DNA of 64,000 bases from assembly GCF_002109385.1 (NCBI RefSeq), contig NZ_CP020814.1:1945501-2009500 (forward strand), in the 5' to 3' direction. Source of the stretch: Halalkalibacter krulwichiae. GTDB lineage: Bacteria > Bacillota > Bacilli > Bacillales > Bacillaceae_D. A model generated the notes under the pieces. It was not told the origin of the DNA and made no database searches. It saw nothing but the letters and a program-made list of their open reading frames with translations. Below are positions 27,591-36,631 of the stretch, piece by piece (position 1 is the stretch's first letter; each line of letters starts with the position of its first letter). Position numbers and translations under genes: made by a program.

Positions 27591-28649
27591 ATGAAAATGA
27601 GACTAAACATTATTGTAACCATTTTACATGCTTTTAATGGCGAACGTTCCATTTATGGAGCTTTCCATTTATTAAAGGGGAAAAGGTCAGCTCAAACGAT
27701 TCAAGACGGAGCATTCTTCGGTTTAATGTCCTACTTTGGTTTATATCCAACATTATCTAGACAGCAATTAGAAGATGATGTAAAGCAATTAATTAAGACA
27801 GGAATTGTAGAAGTCGTGGAATCAGAACGTGTTAACGTAACAACCAAAGGAAAAGATCAATTAGACCAATTTCATAAGAAATATGCTTTTTTAACGGACC
27901 TACAAGGCTGGCGATATCATTCGTACTCTGAAGAAGTCTGGTTAAGACTATGTTTATTTATTCAAACATTACTAAATATTTCATCTAAAAATAGTAAATT
28001 TTTTCCTATAACACATCGGGTGCCCATTCAACTTTGGGTTAAAAGGAATCTTCCGCATCCAAATGAACGAAATCAAACGATTCAGTCTTTGTATGAAGAA
28101 CTTTCAATATTCTTGTCAAACTGTTCAGAGGCACAGGCAATGATCTTCACTCACCAATTAAGTGGTTATAAAAAAGTTGGATTAATTCATAGCCAAATAG
28201 CTGAAAGTATGATGCTTAGTGAAGAAGAAGTTGAGCTTTGTCATAAAGCAAGCGTTCACCGTCTCATCACCGAAGTGACAGAAAATCCTCTTCAATTCAA
28301 ACAGTTAGCAAGATTTATTCAAGATCAACAACAATCAGTTATTCTTACGGAATCAGCTAAACATACCTACTCCTTGCTTAAAAAAGGCATGTCTGCTGAA
28401 GCTATTTGTGAAAAAAGAAAGTTAAAAAAGAGTACAATTGAAGATCACATTGTTGAAATAGCCATTCAAGATCAACAATTTTCTATTAGAGAGTTTGTCC
28501 CTACCGAAACAGAACAAGCGATTCTGCAATTATCATCTCAAATGCAGACAACGAGGTTGCGTGAACTAAAGGAACATTTAGCTATTGAAGTTTCTTACTT
28601 CATGATTCGATTAGTATTAGCAAGAAAGAAGGGGAACTATGGAGCTTGA
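27591..28649 (+). CDS. ypbB: Helix-turn-helix protein YpbB
   Basis: Protein of 352 residues that always precedes recS in Bacillus. The C-terminal 90 residues form the helicase C-terminal HTH domain (HTYSLLKKGMSAEAICEKRKLKKSTIEDHIVEIA), otherwise found at the end of RecQ helicases; the N-terminal part has winged-helix character. It probably works with the RecQ-like helicase encoded downstream, with which it overlaps by 11 bases. The biochemical role is unknown. Confidence 0.88.
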   Translation: MKMRLNIIVTILHAFNGERSIYGAFHLLKGKRSAQTIQDGAFFGLMSYFGLYPTLSRQQLEDDVKQLIKTGIVEVVESERVNVTTKGKDQLDQFHKKYAFLTDLQGWRYHSYSEEVWLRLCLFIQTLLNISSKNSKFFPITHRVPIQLWVKRNLPHPNERNQTIQSLYEELSIFLSNCSEAQAMIFTHQLSGYKKVGLIHSQIAESMMLSEEEVELCHKASVHRLITEVTENPLQFKQLARFIQDQQQSVILTESAKHTYSLLKKGMSAEAICEKRKLKKSTIEDHIVEIAIQDQQFSIREFVPTETEQAILQLSSQMQTTRLRELKEHLAIEVSYFMIRLVLARKKGNYGA

Positions 28650-30168
28650 AAAGGCATTGTTGCATTATTTTGGCTATGAAAGCTTTCGAGAAGGTCAAAA
28701 GGAGATTATAACTTCACTTATGGATGGAGTAGATGTTATCGCAATGTTGCCAACGGGTACAGGAAAGTCAATCTGCTACCAACTACCGGCAATTTTGTCT
28801 GAAGGGGTTACAATTATCGTTTCGCCACTCTTATCGTTAATGGAAGACCAAGTGCAACAATTACGAAGTGAGGGTATAAAAGATGTTGTTGCAATTAACA
28901 GTTTCATGAATCGAGAAGACCGTGAAATCGTTTTACAGCAATTACATACCTATAAAATGATTTATCTTTCACCAGAAATGTTGCAATCTCCATTTGTGTT
29001 GTCAAAAATAAAAAAATTAAAAATTACTTATTTTGTAGTTGATGAAGCTCATTGTATCTCACAATGGGGGCATGATTTTAGACCAGATTACTTACGGTTA
29101 GACGCTGTACTACATACATTAGGTAGGCCTACCTGTTTAGCGATAACGGCAACAGCAACCACTGAGGTTCAACAAGATATTAGTAAACAGCTAGCACTAA
29201 GAAATCCGAACTACTATATCTATTCCGTTGATCGTCCTACAATTTCCTATCAAGTGGAAAAATGTCAAAATGCACAAGAGAAAATTGAGAGGATTAAGGA
29301 TTTGGTTCAAAACTTGCAAGGGCCGGGAATGATTTATTTTTCTAGTCGAATGTGGGCTGAAAATATTTCCAATTTGCTTAAACAAGCAGGTGTAAAACGT
29401 GTTGCTTATTATCATGGTGGATTATCAACAGAAGATCGACTTTTGTTGCAACAACAATTTATGAGTGGTCAAATTGAACTAATCTGTTGTACTAGTGCTT
29501 TTGGAATGGGAATTAATAAAAAAGACATTCGGTATGTCATCCATTTTCATTATCCGATTGACCTTGAGTCTTATGTGCAAGAAATAGGACGAGCTGCAAG
29601 AGATGGAAACTCAGCTGCAGCAATTTTGTTATATTGTGAAGAAGATCAAGGTTTAGTGAATATGCTTTTGGAACGAGAGCTCTTAACAGATGAGCAACTG
29701 TATCAATTGTTAGCGCACTTACAAAAACATTCAGAGCTTGAGGATAACAAAGAGCAAGAGTTGGTTCAGTTTATGCAAATAAATGAAGTCTCATGGCGGA
29801 CGATACGGTACCAGCTTGAGACTAGAGGTGTGTTAAAGAAACATCGAGTGTATCCTTTTTCAATGGACTCGCTGTTTGAAAGTATCCGACAAGAAGAACA
29901 GGAAAGAATGCAGAACAAACAAAAGAATCTTGCTAGTTTTTTGAGATGGATACGTACGAAAACGTGTCGACGTGAAAAGCTTTTATTATATTTCAACGAA
30001 CAGTTAGAGAAACATCCAAGTAATTGCTGTGATAATTGTGGAGCCAATCTAACAAACTTTAAGCGTGCTGTTGGACGAGAAGATTCTCCCGTTTTGATAC
30101 CGTGGAGGGAAGCATTAAGCGATTTATTTCGACAAAATGAAATGAGGAATAATGAGAAAACAACGTGA
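28639..30168 (+). CDS. recS: RecQ-family ATP-dependent DNA helicase RecS
   Basis: Short RecQ helicase of 509 residues: motif I PTGTGKSICYQLP, motif II VDEAHCISQWGHDFRPDY (DEAH plus the RecQ aromatic loop), motif III ITATAT, motif VI QEIGRAARDG, followed by the zinc-binding domain with RKxCRRxxLLxYF-like sequence and CCDNCGAN. It lacks the HRDC domain, and its missing HTH part is supplied by YpbB, consistent with a split RecQ. ATG 28639 follows AAGGGGAAC. Confidence 0.95.
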   Translation: MELEKALLHYFGYESFREGQKEIITSLMDGVDVIAMLPTGTGKSICYQLPAILSEGVTIIVSPLLSLMEDQVQQLRSEGIKDVVAINSFMNREDREIVLQQLHTYKMIYLSPEMLQSPFVLSKIKKLKITYFVVDEAHCISQWGHDFRPDYLRLDAVLHTLGRPTCLAITATATTEVQQDISKQLALRNPNYYIYSVDRPTISYQVEKCQNAQEKIERIKDLVQNLQGPGMIYFSSRMWAENISNLLKQAGVKRVAYYHGGLSTEDRLLLQQQFMSGQIELICCTSAFGMGINKKDIRYVIHFHYPIDLESYVQEIGRAARDGNSAAAILLYCEEDQGLVNMLLERELLTDEQLYQLLAHLQKHSELEDNKEQELVQFMQINEVSWRTIRYQLETRGVLKKHRVYPFSMDSLFESIRQEEQERMQNKQKNLASFLRWIRTKTCRREKLLLYFNEQLEKHPSNCCDNCGANLTNFKRAVGREDSPVLIPWREALSDLFRQNEMRNNEKTT

Positions 30169-30751
30169 AATAGTAGCAGAATTAACCGACCGTCAATTAG
30201 TATTAAATGTTTATTTATCACAATTCATTATGTTGTTATTAGCTATCATTTTAAGTTTTTTTGTTTTCGATCATTGGATCGATTTTCTAGAATTATTTCA
30301 AGGTAATCTTCTAACGGTTGTCTTTCTTAGTGGTGCTATTGCGACTGTGATTGTAATGGTTGACCTGTTAATGGAAAGAGTTTTTCCGAAAGAGTGGCTA
30401 GATGATGGCGGGATTAATGAAAGAGTGTTTCGTGGTTTAACGATTCCTAAATTGTTCCTGCTGTGTGCAGTTGTAGCTATAGCAGAGGAGCTGTTATTTC
30501 GGGCAGTTATCCAAAGTACTTTTGGACTAATCATTGCCAGTTCAGTATTTGCGCTTATTCACATTCGCTATTTAGACAAGCCTGTTTTGTTTATAAATGT
30601 TTGTCTGGCAAGTTTTTTGCTTGGAGGGTTATTTTATTGGACTGGATCCATTACCGTTACGATTTTTACTCATTTTTTAATTGATGTTATTCTTGGGTTA
30701 ATTATTCGCAATCGATACTTAAAGCAAGTTAAAAGGAGTGTAGTCAAATGA
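30152..30751 (+). CDS. ypbD: CPBP-family intramembrane protease YpbD
   Basis: Membrane protein of 199 residues with about six helices and the CAAX-processing/bacteriocin-processing (Abi) motifs: AEELLFRAVIQ (the EExxxR motif), FALIHIRY (second His motif) and FTHFLIDVILG (third). These residues form the presumed active site. The target is unknown. The gene overlaps recS by 17 bases and is followed with a four-base overlap by the YpbE-like gene. Confidence 0.88.
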   Translation: MRKQREIVAELTDRQLVLNVYLSQFIMLLLAIILSFFVFDHWIDFLELFQGNLLTVVFLSGAIATVIVMVDLLMERVFPKEWLDDGGINERVFRGLTIPKLFLLCAVVAIAEELLFRAVIQSTFGLIIASSVFALIHIRYLDKPVLFINVCLASFLLGGLFYWTGSITVTIFTHFLIDVILGLIIRNRYLKQVKRSVVK

Positions 30752-30951
30752 CCATGCATGCAAAAGATGATAAGGAAAGAAGTGAACATGACGTTACATC
30801 CCAATCATTGCCTCCTAGAAGCCGAATGCATAGAAGAAAGATACAAAAAAAGAAAAAACAATCCTTATCTTTTCCGTTAATTCGTTTATTGTTGGTTTTA
30901 TTTCTTGCACTCATTGTTGCTGCTGTTACTTCACCATATTGGTTACCGTAA
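30748..30951 (+). CDS. Short YpbE-like membrane protein lacking LysM
   Basis: Protein of 67 residues: a charged, basic N-terminal half (RSRMHRRKIQKKKKQS) followed by one transmembrane helix (LIRLLLVLFLALIVAAV) and an immediate end. In B. subtilis the gene in this slot, ypbE, has the same cytoplasmic–helix layout but continues into an extracytoplasmic LysM domain. Here no LysM follows in any frame before ypbF, so the protein is a shortened form or an unrelated anchor. It overlaps ypbD by four bases. Confidence 0.7.
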   Translation: MTMHAKDDKERSEHDVTSQSLPPRSRMHRRKIQKKKKQSLSFPLIRLLLVLFLALIVAAVTSPYWLP

Positions 30952-31007
30952 CTCACTTCTAAATTATATATAACCCACATATAGTTTGATGTGAGGGGGT
31001 GAAAGGA

Positions 31008-31466
31008 GTGAAGCCTTTTAAAGATTGGAACATAAGTTCATATTATGGTCCAGAAGCAGTAAAGTTTATGTTAGAGGAGCTCGTTAGCCGAAAGAACAAA
31101 CTAGAAAAAATGGAACATGCAAAATTGTGGTGGTCGATGTTTGCATTATTTTGTGCAGCAGTCTTTTTCTTATTTGGTTATAGAGTAGTTAATACTCATG
31201 GAACCGATTATTCGGCCAATTTTCTGAGTGCATTATTAGGACATCCTGTGCTGCTTATTCTAATGCTACTTCTATCAATCTCTTTTATTCAATTAAATCA
31301 TTTCGTCAAAAAAGCAAATAAGGCAGAAAAAGAATTTGATGAATTAAGAGAAGAATTCATCGCACGGAGCACTGAATTGTGGGAGATGGATGCGACTTGG
31401 GAAGCTCGGGACAAAGTATTCTCATTTATGAAGCAAGAACACGATATTAACTTATACCATAAATAA
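31008..31466 (+). CDS. ypbF: YpbF-family membrane protein
   Basis: Protein of about 152 residues with two central membrane helices (LWWSMFALFCAAVFFLFGY and HPVLLILMLLLSISFIQL) flanked by charged helical segments, matching YpbF (DUF2663) of B. subtilis in size and position. GTG 31008 has GAGGGGG at a suitable distance; GTG 30999 is too close to it. Function unknown. Confidence 0.8.
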   Translation: MKPFKDWNISSYYGPEAVKFMLEELVSRKNKLEKMEHAKLWWSMFALFCAAVFFLFGYRVVNTHGTDYSANFLSALLGHPVLLILMLLLSISFIQLNHFVKKANKAEKEFDELREEFIARSTELWEMDATWEARDKVFSFMKQEHDINLYHK

Positions 31467-31507
31467 AAAGAGAATGATCAAATAAGGCCTTGATTCATTC
31501 TCTTTTT
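31465..31507 (+). terminator. Bidirectional terminator after ypbF
   Basis: AAAAAGAGAATGATCAA pairs with TTGATTCATTCTCTTTTT (one bulge), with T-runs on both strands. It serves ypbF and the convergent gene at 31527. Confidence 0.85.
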
Positions 31508-31526
31508 CCTGTAATTATGGCTCATG

Positions 31527-31778
31527 TTATTCTTGAAAATGGGCATCATTTAAGAATGAAAGCGATACATACGGCTTTCCAAAAAATAGAAAGGTTGAAC
31601 GGCAATATTCGTCACCGCGAATTTGAATATATTTGTCATTAAAATCTCGAATAGCTCCAAAAGCTATCGTCTTCCCTTTCTTGAAACAGAAGACTTCAAC
31701 TGGAAGCCCTAATCGATGATTATAATCGAGATCTTCATTGGTCACGAGCGATTTATCGATTAATTTAGTTAAAATCAA
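31527..31778 (-). CDS. Hypothetical protein of 83 residues
   Basis: A small soluble protein, likely all-beta (LPVEVFCFKKGKTIAFGAIRDFNDKYIQIRGDEYCRS), similar in style to SH3-like or Hfq-like folds but without an assignable family. TTG 31778 is chosen as start because GGGAG lies 8 bases upstream; the GTG at 31787 overlaps that site. It converges with ypbF on a shared terminator. Confidence 0.65.
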   Translation of the reverse strand: MILTKLIDKSLVTNEDLDYNHRLGLPVEVFCFKKGKTIAFGAIRDFNDKYIQIRGDEYCRSTFLFFGKPYVSLSFLNDAHFQE

Positions 31779-32013
31779 GCAGATCACTCCCTGTTGTATT
31801 TTGTAAGCGCTACCTTTTTGCTAATAATCTAAGTATATCCTTAATTTACTAAATTTTCAATCAAATTGTTCGCTTTTCTAACAACTGAATTCCCTCGATA
31901 AAATTCTTTAAATTGTCACATTGTTTTTTACGTTCCATTTCCATACTATGCTACTATTTTTATAGTGCAAATGTGAAATAGTAAAGACGTGAGATGAAGA
32001 AGGAGTGATTAGT

Positions 32014-32121
32014 ATGACAGCGGTTCAATTAGTCGCGGTATTAAGCATTGGATTTATCGCTATGGCTTCAGCTATTGCGATGGCCATTTACATGCTTAAG
32101 GTGGCAGAACATACAGAATAA
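32014..32121 (+). CDS. Single-pass membrane microprotein of 35 residues
   Basis: A short frame MTAVQLVAVLSIGFIAMASA… that is one long hydrophobic helix with a small charged tail (KVAEHTE). It has AAGGAG 9 bases before the ATG and a strong terminator of its own, so it is very likely expressed. The size and shape recall the small subunits of membrane complexes such as cytochrome bd oxidase, but no partner gene adjoins it. Confidence 0.65.
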   Translation: MTAVQLVAVLSIGFIAMASAIAMAIYMLKVAEHTE

Positions 32122-32145
32122 TCTAACATAGTCATGAAGCTTCTT

Positions 32146-32181
32146 AAAAGGTGCACATCGAAATGATGTGCACCTTTTTCG
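32146..32181 (+). terminator. Terminator after the 35-residue membrane protein
   Basis: AAAAGGTGCACATC pairs with GATGTGCACCTTTTT around a GAAAT loop, a perfect 14-base stem. Confidence 0.92.
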
Positions 32182-32263
32182 TTTTTAATTAACAGAAGAT
32201 TTTGGTTTGATTCTTTTCTTTTTATATTTTGAAGAGTACAATAGTAGGATAGGAGGGGTTTTC

Positions 32264-33471
32264 GTGCTTGATTCATTGTTCTTAAGATTAGAAGAATTGT
32301 ATCCAGAAATGGTTGAAATTAGACGAGAATTACATTCGGAACCGGAATTGTCTTTTCAGGAAGTTAAGACACCAAAGTTTATTGGTGATTACTTAGAAAG
32401 ATTAGGAATAGAAGTAAAACGTAATGTCGGTGGTCGCGGTGTTATAGGTGTTATAAAAGGAGCGAAGCCTGGAAAAACAGTAGCGCTTCGGGCAGATTTT
32501 GACGCGTTACCGATTGAAGAAGAAACAGGTTTACCTTTTGCTTCGAAGCATAAAGGCATCATGCATGCATGTGGCCATGATGGCCATACGGCTATATTAC
32601 TTGTATTAGCTAAGGCATTAGCTGAACATAGGGATCAATTGAGGGGGACAATTGTCCTGATCCATCAATTTGCAGAAGAATTAGCTCCTGGAGGGGCAAT
32701 TGAAATGATTAAAGATGGTTGTCTAGATGAGGTAGATGTAGTATTTGGAACTCATTTATGGTCAACGATGCCATTAGGAAAAATTGGTTATCGTAACGGA
32801 CCAATTATGGCCAATGCAGATCGCTTTGATCTTGTCATTCATGGTCGTGGGGGCATGGAGCGAGTCCACATGAAACGGTTGATTCAATTGCTGTTGCGTC
32901 AAGTGTAGTTGCTCAACTACAGCAAATTGTTAGCCGGAATGTAAATCCTCTTAAAGCTGCTGTTGTAACTGTAGGTTCGTTCCACTCTGGGTCAGCCTTT
33001 AACGTTATAGCTGATCAAGCTGAGTTGACTGGAACAGTGAGAACATTTGATTCAGAAGTACAAGAGCTTATTATAGAACGAATAGAGCAGGTTACAAAAG
33101 GAATTTGTGATTCAATGGGTGCTACATATACACTTGATTATAAGAAAGGGTATCCTGCTGTTATCAATGATGAGGAAATAACGAACCATTTTGTTAAGTC
33201 GGTTGAATCAGTCGATGATGTGTCACTATTTGAAATGGAACCTGTAATGGGTGGAGAAGATTTTGCTTACTACTTACAAAAAGTTCCTGGTACGTTTTTC
33301 TTCACAGGAGCTGGGAATAAAGAGAAGCAAATTGTGTATCCGCATCACCATCCTAAATTCGATTTTGATGAGAAGGCAATGCTTTATGCGGCAAAATGCT
33401 TAGCGAAAGCGGCTATCGCTTATGGAGAAAGAATGGAAGTGAATGGGAATAGGGAAGTGCAATCGATTTAA
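32264..33471 (+). CDS. M20 family N-acyl-amino-acid amidohydrolase (frameshift)
   Basis: Metallo-aminoacylase/amidohydrolase of about 402 residues: RRELHSEPELSFQEVKTP, the metal ligands in HACGHDGHTAILL and FAEELAPGGA (catalytic Glu pair), then the dimerisation domain and the final MGGEDFAYYLQKVPGTFFFTG and HHHPKFDFDE motifs. The frame breaks after HGRGG at the GGGGG run 32849–32853; one more G restores GRGGHGASPHETVDSI, the conserved lid-domain His region. GTG 32264 follows AGGAGGGG and is the chosen start. Substrate cannot be told; YkuR, YhaA and hippurate hydrolases are relatives. Confidence 0.88.
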
Positions 33472-33486
33472 AGAGTCAAAAACCAA

Positions 33487-33536
33487 TAGGTGTCTTAAAA
33501 GATGAGATTGATCTTTTAAGATGCCTTATTTTTTGT
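33487..33536 (+). terminator. Terminator after the M20 amidohydrolase gene
   Basis: Long stem TAGGTGTCTTAAAAGAT / ATCTTTTAAGATGCCTTA with one G·T pair, loop GAGATTG, then six T. Confidence 0.88.
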
Positions 33537-33592
33537 GAAAAGTGGACTTGGTTGATAGCAGATGCATATAGTGGGTAAGGGAGGGAATAAAT

Positions 33593-33982
33593 TTGAGATA
33601 TTGGATCTATAAAAGAACCTTATTATTATTGGCAGCATTCGGAGGGGTAAGTGCTTCTGCAAGTTTATTACCGGATTCTCCGATTTGGTCTTTTTCATCA
33701 TTTTTAGGTGAAGTGTTGTTTTCTCCTTTTAAATTACTACTAGCTGTATTATTATTTGTACTTGGCTTTCTATCTTACTCTATTTTTGTCAGAGACGTAG
33801 TGAAAATAGGTACAAGCAAATGGGTTACTTATTCTTTAGGCTTTCCGAAGTTAATCTTTATCATTATTTCTTTCATTTCCATCCTGTATTTAATTTTTAA
33901 AATTGGAACAATTGCTTTCATAGCGTTAGTGCTAGCCCTTTGGTATGGTATTATGGATGTTGGCTTAAAAAAACTTAACTGA
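33593..33982 (+). CDS. Hypothetical membrane protein of 129 residues
   Basis: Four probable membrane helices (LLLLAAFGGVSASASLL, KLLLAVLLFVLGFLSYSIFV, FPKLIFIIISFISILYLIF, TIAFIALVLALWYGIM) and short basic loops. I do not recognise the family. The TTG start has GGGAGGG 11 bases upstream. It precedes ypbG by 27 bases and is probably co-transcribed with it. Confidence 0.65.
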   Translation: MRYWIYKRTLLLLAAFGGVSASASLLPDSPIWSFSSFLGEVLFSPFKLLLAVLLFVLGFLSYSIFVRDVVKIGTSKWVTYSLGFPKLIFIIISFISILYLIFKIGTIAFIALVLALWYGIMDVGLKKLN

Positions 33983-34009
33983 CTTGTCTTTTTTGGGAGG
34001 AGAATTATT

Positions 34010-34759
34010 ATGACGTTTTTCATTGGAGGTATGTTCGTATTTCTCCTTCTGTTACATATGTTTATAGAAGCAAAAAGAAACCGAATTGACTACTTAGCAT
34101 TAAAATATGAGACGTTACCTGAAGAATTTCATGGTTATCGCCTTTTTTTTATTAGTGATGTTCATAAGAGGATAATCTCAAAAAAAATATATCAAGAATT
34201 AATCAATCAGGTAGATATCATTATTATTGGTGGCGATCTTTGTGAGAAAAATGTACCTTTAGAACGTATTGAAGAGAATGTAAAGCAACTTTCTGCCATT
34301 GCTCCATGTTACTTTGTTTGGGGGAATAACGATCATGAAGTGGGGAAAGAGAATGTAAAGAACATTCTTATGAAATATCATGTTAAAGACCTAGAGAATA
34401 AAGAATGTGTAATAAAAAAACAACAAGATCAAATAACTTTACTAGGGCTTGATGATACGGGATTTGAAAAGTTACCTGAATTAATTCTCCCATTATCTCA
34501 GTCTTTTTCAGTGTTAATTTGTCATTATCCTGATGTGACAGAGCTTCTCCCTTCGAATCATCCTTTTTCATTGATATTGACTGGACATACTCACGGTGGC
34601 CAAATTAGGTTTTTTGGGTTTGGGATAGCAAGAAGAGGGGGACTTTTTAACGAAGGCAACTATAACCTTCTAATAAGTAATGGTTATGGAACTACAGCAC
34701 TCCCTTTTCGATTAGGTGCACCTGCTCAAACACATATTATTACGCTTCTCAAAAAGTGA
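34010..34759 (+). CDS. ypbG: Metallophosphoesterase YpbG
   Basis: Protein of 249 residues with an N-terminal membrane anchor (FIGGMFVFLLLLHMFI) and a calcineurin-like phosphoesterase domain whose metal motifs are all visible: ISDVHKR, IIGGDLCE, WGNNDHE, CHYPD and GHTHGGQ. Length and neighbours match B. subtilis YpbG. Substrate unknown. GGGAGG lies upstream of the ATG. Confidence 0.88.
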   Translation: MTFFIGGMFVFLLLLHMFIEAKRNRIDYLALKYETLPEEFHGYRLFFISDVHKRIISKKIYQELINQVDIIIIGGDLCEKNVPLERIEENVKQLSAIAPCYFVWGNNDHEVGKENVKNILMKYHVKDLENKECVIKKQQDQITLLGLDDTGFEKLPELILPLSQSFSVLICHYPDVTELLPSNHPFSLILTGHTHGGQIRFFGFGIARRGGLFNEGNYNLLISNGYGTTALPFRLGAPAQTHIITLLKK

Positions 34760-34765
34760 TAATTT

Positions 34766-34806
34766 ACTTGTACATTATTTACACAAGTTGTTTATTTCGC
34801 TATACT
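34766..34806 (+). promoter_or_regulatory. Sigma-A promoter with overlapping palindrome before the CarH-like gene
   Basis: TTTACA (34778–34783), 17 bases, TATACT (34801–34806) is a near-consensus promoter. An inverted repeat ACTTGT (34766–34771) / ACAAGT (34783–34788) straddles the -35 element, a suitable place for repressor binding. Auto-regulation by the MerR-type product is an inference. Confidence 0.6.
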
Positions 34807-34858
34807 GACAAAAAGAAACGATCGGTATATGTTTTGTGATTGTATGGGAGGAAAGAAT

Positions 34859-35755
34859 ATGGCTTCAAAAGAAGGGAAATATAACATCAAGGCAATCTCA
34901 AAAATGCTCGGTATACAGGCTGGAACATTAAGAGCTTGGGAACGGCGTTATCAAATTATCGAACCCGTTCGCAATAAAGCAGGTCATCGTCTGTATTCGG
35001 ATGAGCATGTTGCGATCTTACGATGGTTGATTGATAAGGTTAACAAAGGTTTTACAATTGGACAAGCAGTTGATTTAATGGAGAAAGGTTCTATTGCAGT
35101 TGAGTCGAATAATTTTCAAGGTGGAGATTATTCTGTTCAACTCTCAGATGAGATCCTTAAAGCACTGCTTTCATTTCAAGAGAATAAGGCGAATCAACTA
35201 TTAAACGAAGCTTTTTCACTTTTTAGTGTCGATAAAGTTACAATAGATATCCTTGGAGCTTTAATGGTTAAGGTCGGACATATGTGGGAGAGTAATCAAA
35301 TTACAGTCGCACATGAACATTTTGTTACCTCTTTCTTAAGAACCAAAATAGGTACCATTTTTCATAATATACCTATTAACGGTATGATGCCAAAAGTCGT
35401 TGCCGTTTGTGCTCCGAACGAAACACATGAATTAGGATTATTAATCTTCACTCTATTTCTAAGAAGAAAAGGATTTGAGGTTATCTATTTAGGAGCCGGT
35501 ATTCCAAAAGAAGACTTAGAAGTCGTGATTAAAGAAGTAGAAGCAGATATTTTTGTGACTTCATGTACATTAGAGCCAAATTTATCTGAAGCACTTTCTT
35601 TAATTTCACATTTGAATCAAGTATTTCCGAAATTGAAAATTGGAGCTGGAGGCTTTGCTTTTGATCATCTCATCGAAGGACGAACTGATTATCAAAACAT
35701 TTTAGTAGGAAAGACCAAACAAGATTGGGAACAATGGTTAAAAAACGTTGTTTAA
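34859..35755 (+). CDS. MerR-type regulator with cobalamin-binding domain (CarH/LitR-like)
   Basis: Regulator of 298 residues. The N-terminal MerR winged helix reads YNIKAISKMLGIQAGTLRAW followed by ERRY. The C-terminal half is a B12-binding module: a helical cap with the CarH signature W143-x9-E153-H154 (WESNQITVAHEH), and a Rossmann-like domain with E188-x-H190-x-x-G193 (ETHELG) in place of the DxHxxG of methionine synthase, plus LRRKGFEVIYLGAGIP. In CarH/LitR proteins the His is the lower cobalt ligand and adenosylcobalamin makes a light-sensitive repressor. ATG 34859 follows GGGAGG. No carotenoid genes are in the window, so the targets are unknown. Confidence 0.88.
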   Translation: MASKEGKYNIKAISKMLGIQAGTLRAWERRYQIIEPVRNKAGHRLYSDEHVAILRWLIDKVNKGFTIGQAVDLMEKGSIAVESNNFQGGDYSVQLSDEILKALLSFQENKANQLLNEAFSLFSVDKVTIDILGALMVKVGHMWESNQITVAHEHFVTSFLRTKIGTIFHNIPINGMMPKVVAVCAPNETHELGLLIFTLFLRRKGFEVIYLGAGIPKEDLEVVIKEVEADIFVTSCTLEPNLSEALSLISHLNQVFPKLKIGAGGFAFDHLIEGRTDYQNILVGKTKQDWEQWLKNVV

Positions 35756-35874
35756 TTTGAAAATCTAGACTTGTGTATCGAACCTTCTTTTCAGTCTTTT
35801 CATATTGTATAGTAAACGGTTTATGACGGACCCAGAGATTGAGTAATGGATGTTCGTAATAAGGAGGGTTTCAA

Positions 35875-36474
35875 ATGCGTCTTGAACGTTTGAATACAGA
35901 TAAATTCAAAGCTTTCTTAACCTATGATGACATGCATGAAAGAGGGTTAACGAAAGAAGACTTATGGCAAGACTTGCCTAAAGTTCATGATTTATTTAGA
36001 GACATGATTTTAGAAGCTGATGATGAACTTGGATTTAAAGTTGATGGACCTATTGCTGTAGAGGTTTATGCAATGCCAGCTCAAGGCATGGTAATCATTG
36101 TTTCAAAGAGCAATTCTGATGATGAATTTGATGAGGAAGGCTTTGAAGAGGGCTATATTGAAATGCAAGTAACGCTTGATGAAACTGAAGATATATTTTA
36201 CGTACTCCAAGATATAGAAGATGTCATCGCTCTAGCATCTAGACTTTATCCTTTTGGGATAAAGGGGGGCACTCTATATTCGTTTAAAGATAAATATTTC
36301 ATCAAATTTGAAGAATATGATGTCGATGTAGTAGATGAAGAAGCTTTTGTCGCATTATTGTCGGAATTCGGATGTCCTTCAACAGTTTCTCCATATATGG
36401 TAGAAGAATACGGAAAAAAAATTATGGATAACAATGCAATTGCCTCGCTTTACCGTTATTTTATGGAAAATTAA
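35875..36474 (+). CDS. mecB: Adaptor protein MecB (YpbH), MecA family
   Basis: ClpC adaptor of 199 residues: N-terminal substrate-binding segment MRLERLNTDKFKAFLTYDDM followed by ERG, an acidic linker (DEFDEEGFEEG) and a C-terminal ClpC-binding domain (DIEDVIALASRLYPFGIKGG, YGKKIMDNNAI). Its place before gudB matches ypbH rather than mecA in B. subtilis. A GGAGGG site precedes the ATG; a terminator follows. Confidence 0.88.
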   Translation: MRLERLNTDKFKAFLTYDDMHERGLTKEDLWQDLPKVHDLFRDMILEADDELGFKVDGPIAVEVYAMPAQGMVIIVSKSNSDDEFDEEGFEEGYIEMQVTLDETEDIFYVLQDIEDVIALASRLYPFGIKGGTLYSFKDKYFIKFEEYDVDVVDEEAFVALLSEFGCPSTVSPYMVEEYGKKIMDNNAIASLYRYFMEN

Positions 36475-36504
36475 AGGACTGATGTTAGATAGTCAGTTCT
36501 TTTT
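36473..36504 (+). terminator. Terminator after mecB
   Basis: AAAGGACTGA / TCAGTTCTTTTT stem with a G·T pair, starting in the stop codon, then a T-rich stretch. Confidence 0.75.
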
Positions 36505-36631
36505 CTTTTTAAATGTAGAGTGCTTATTTAAGAAAACTTGAATTCTTGAATTAATAGTGGAAAAATCGTAGGCGTTTCTTTATAGTAGTATTGATAATAG
36601 CTTTAATTACCATTATTGAGGTGAAAAGGGA

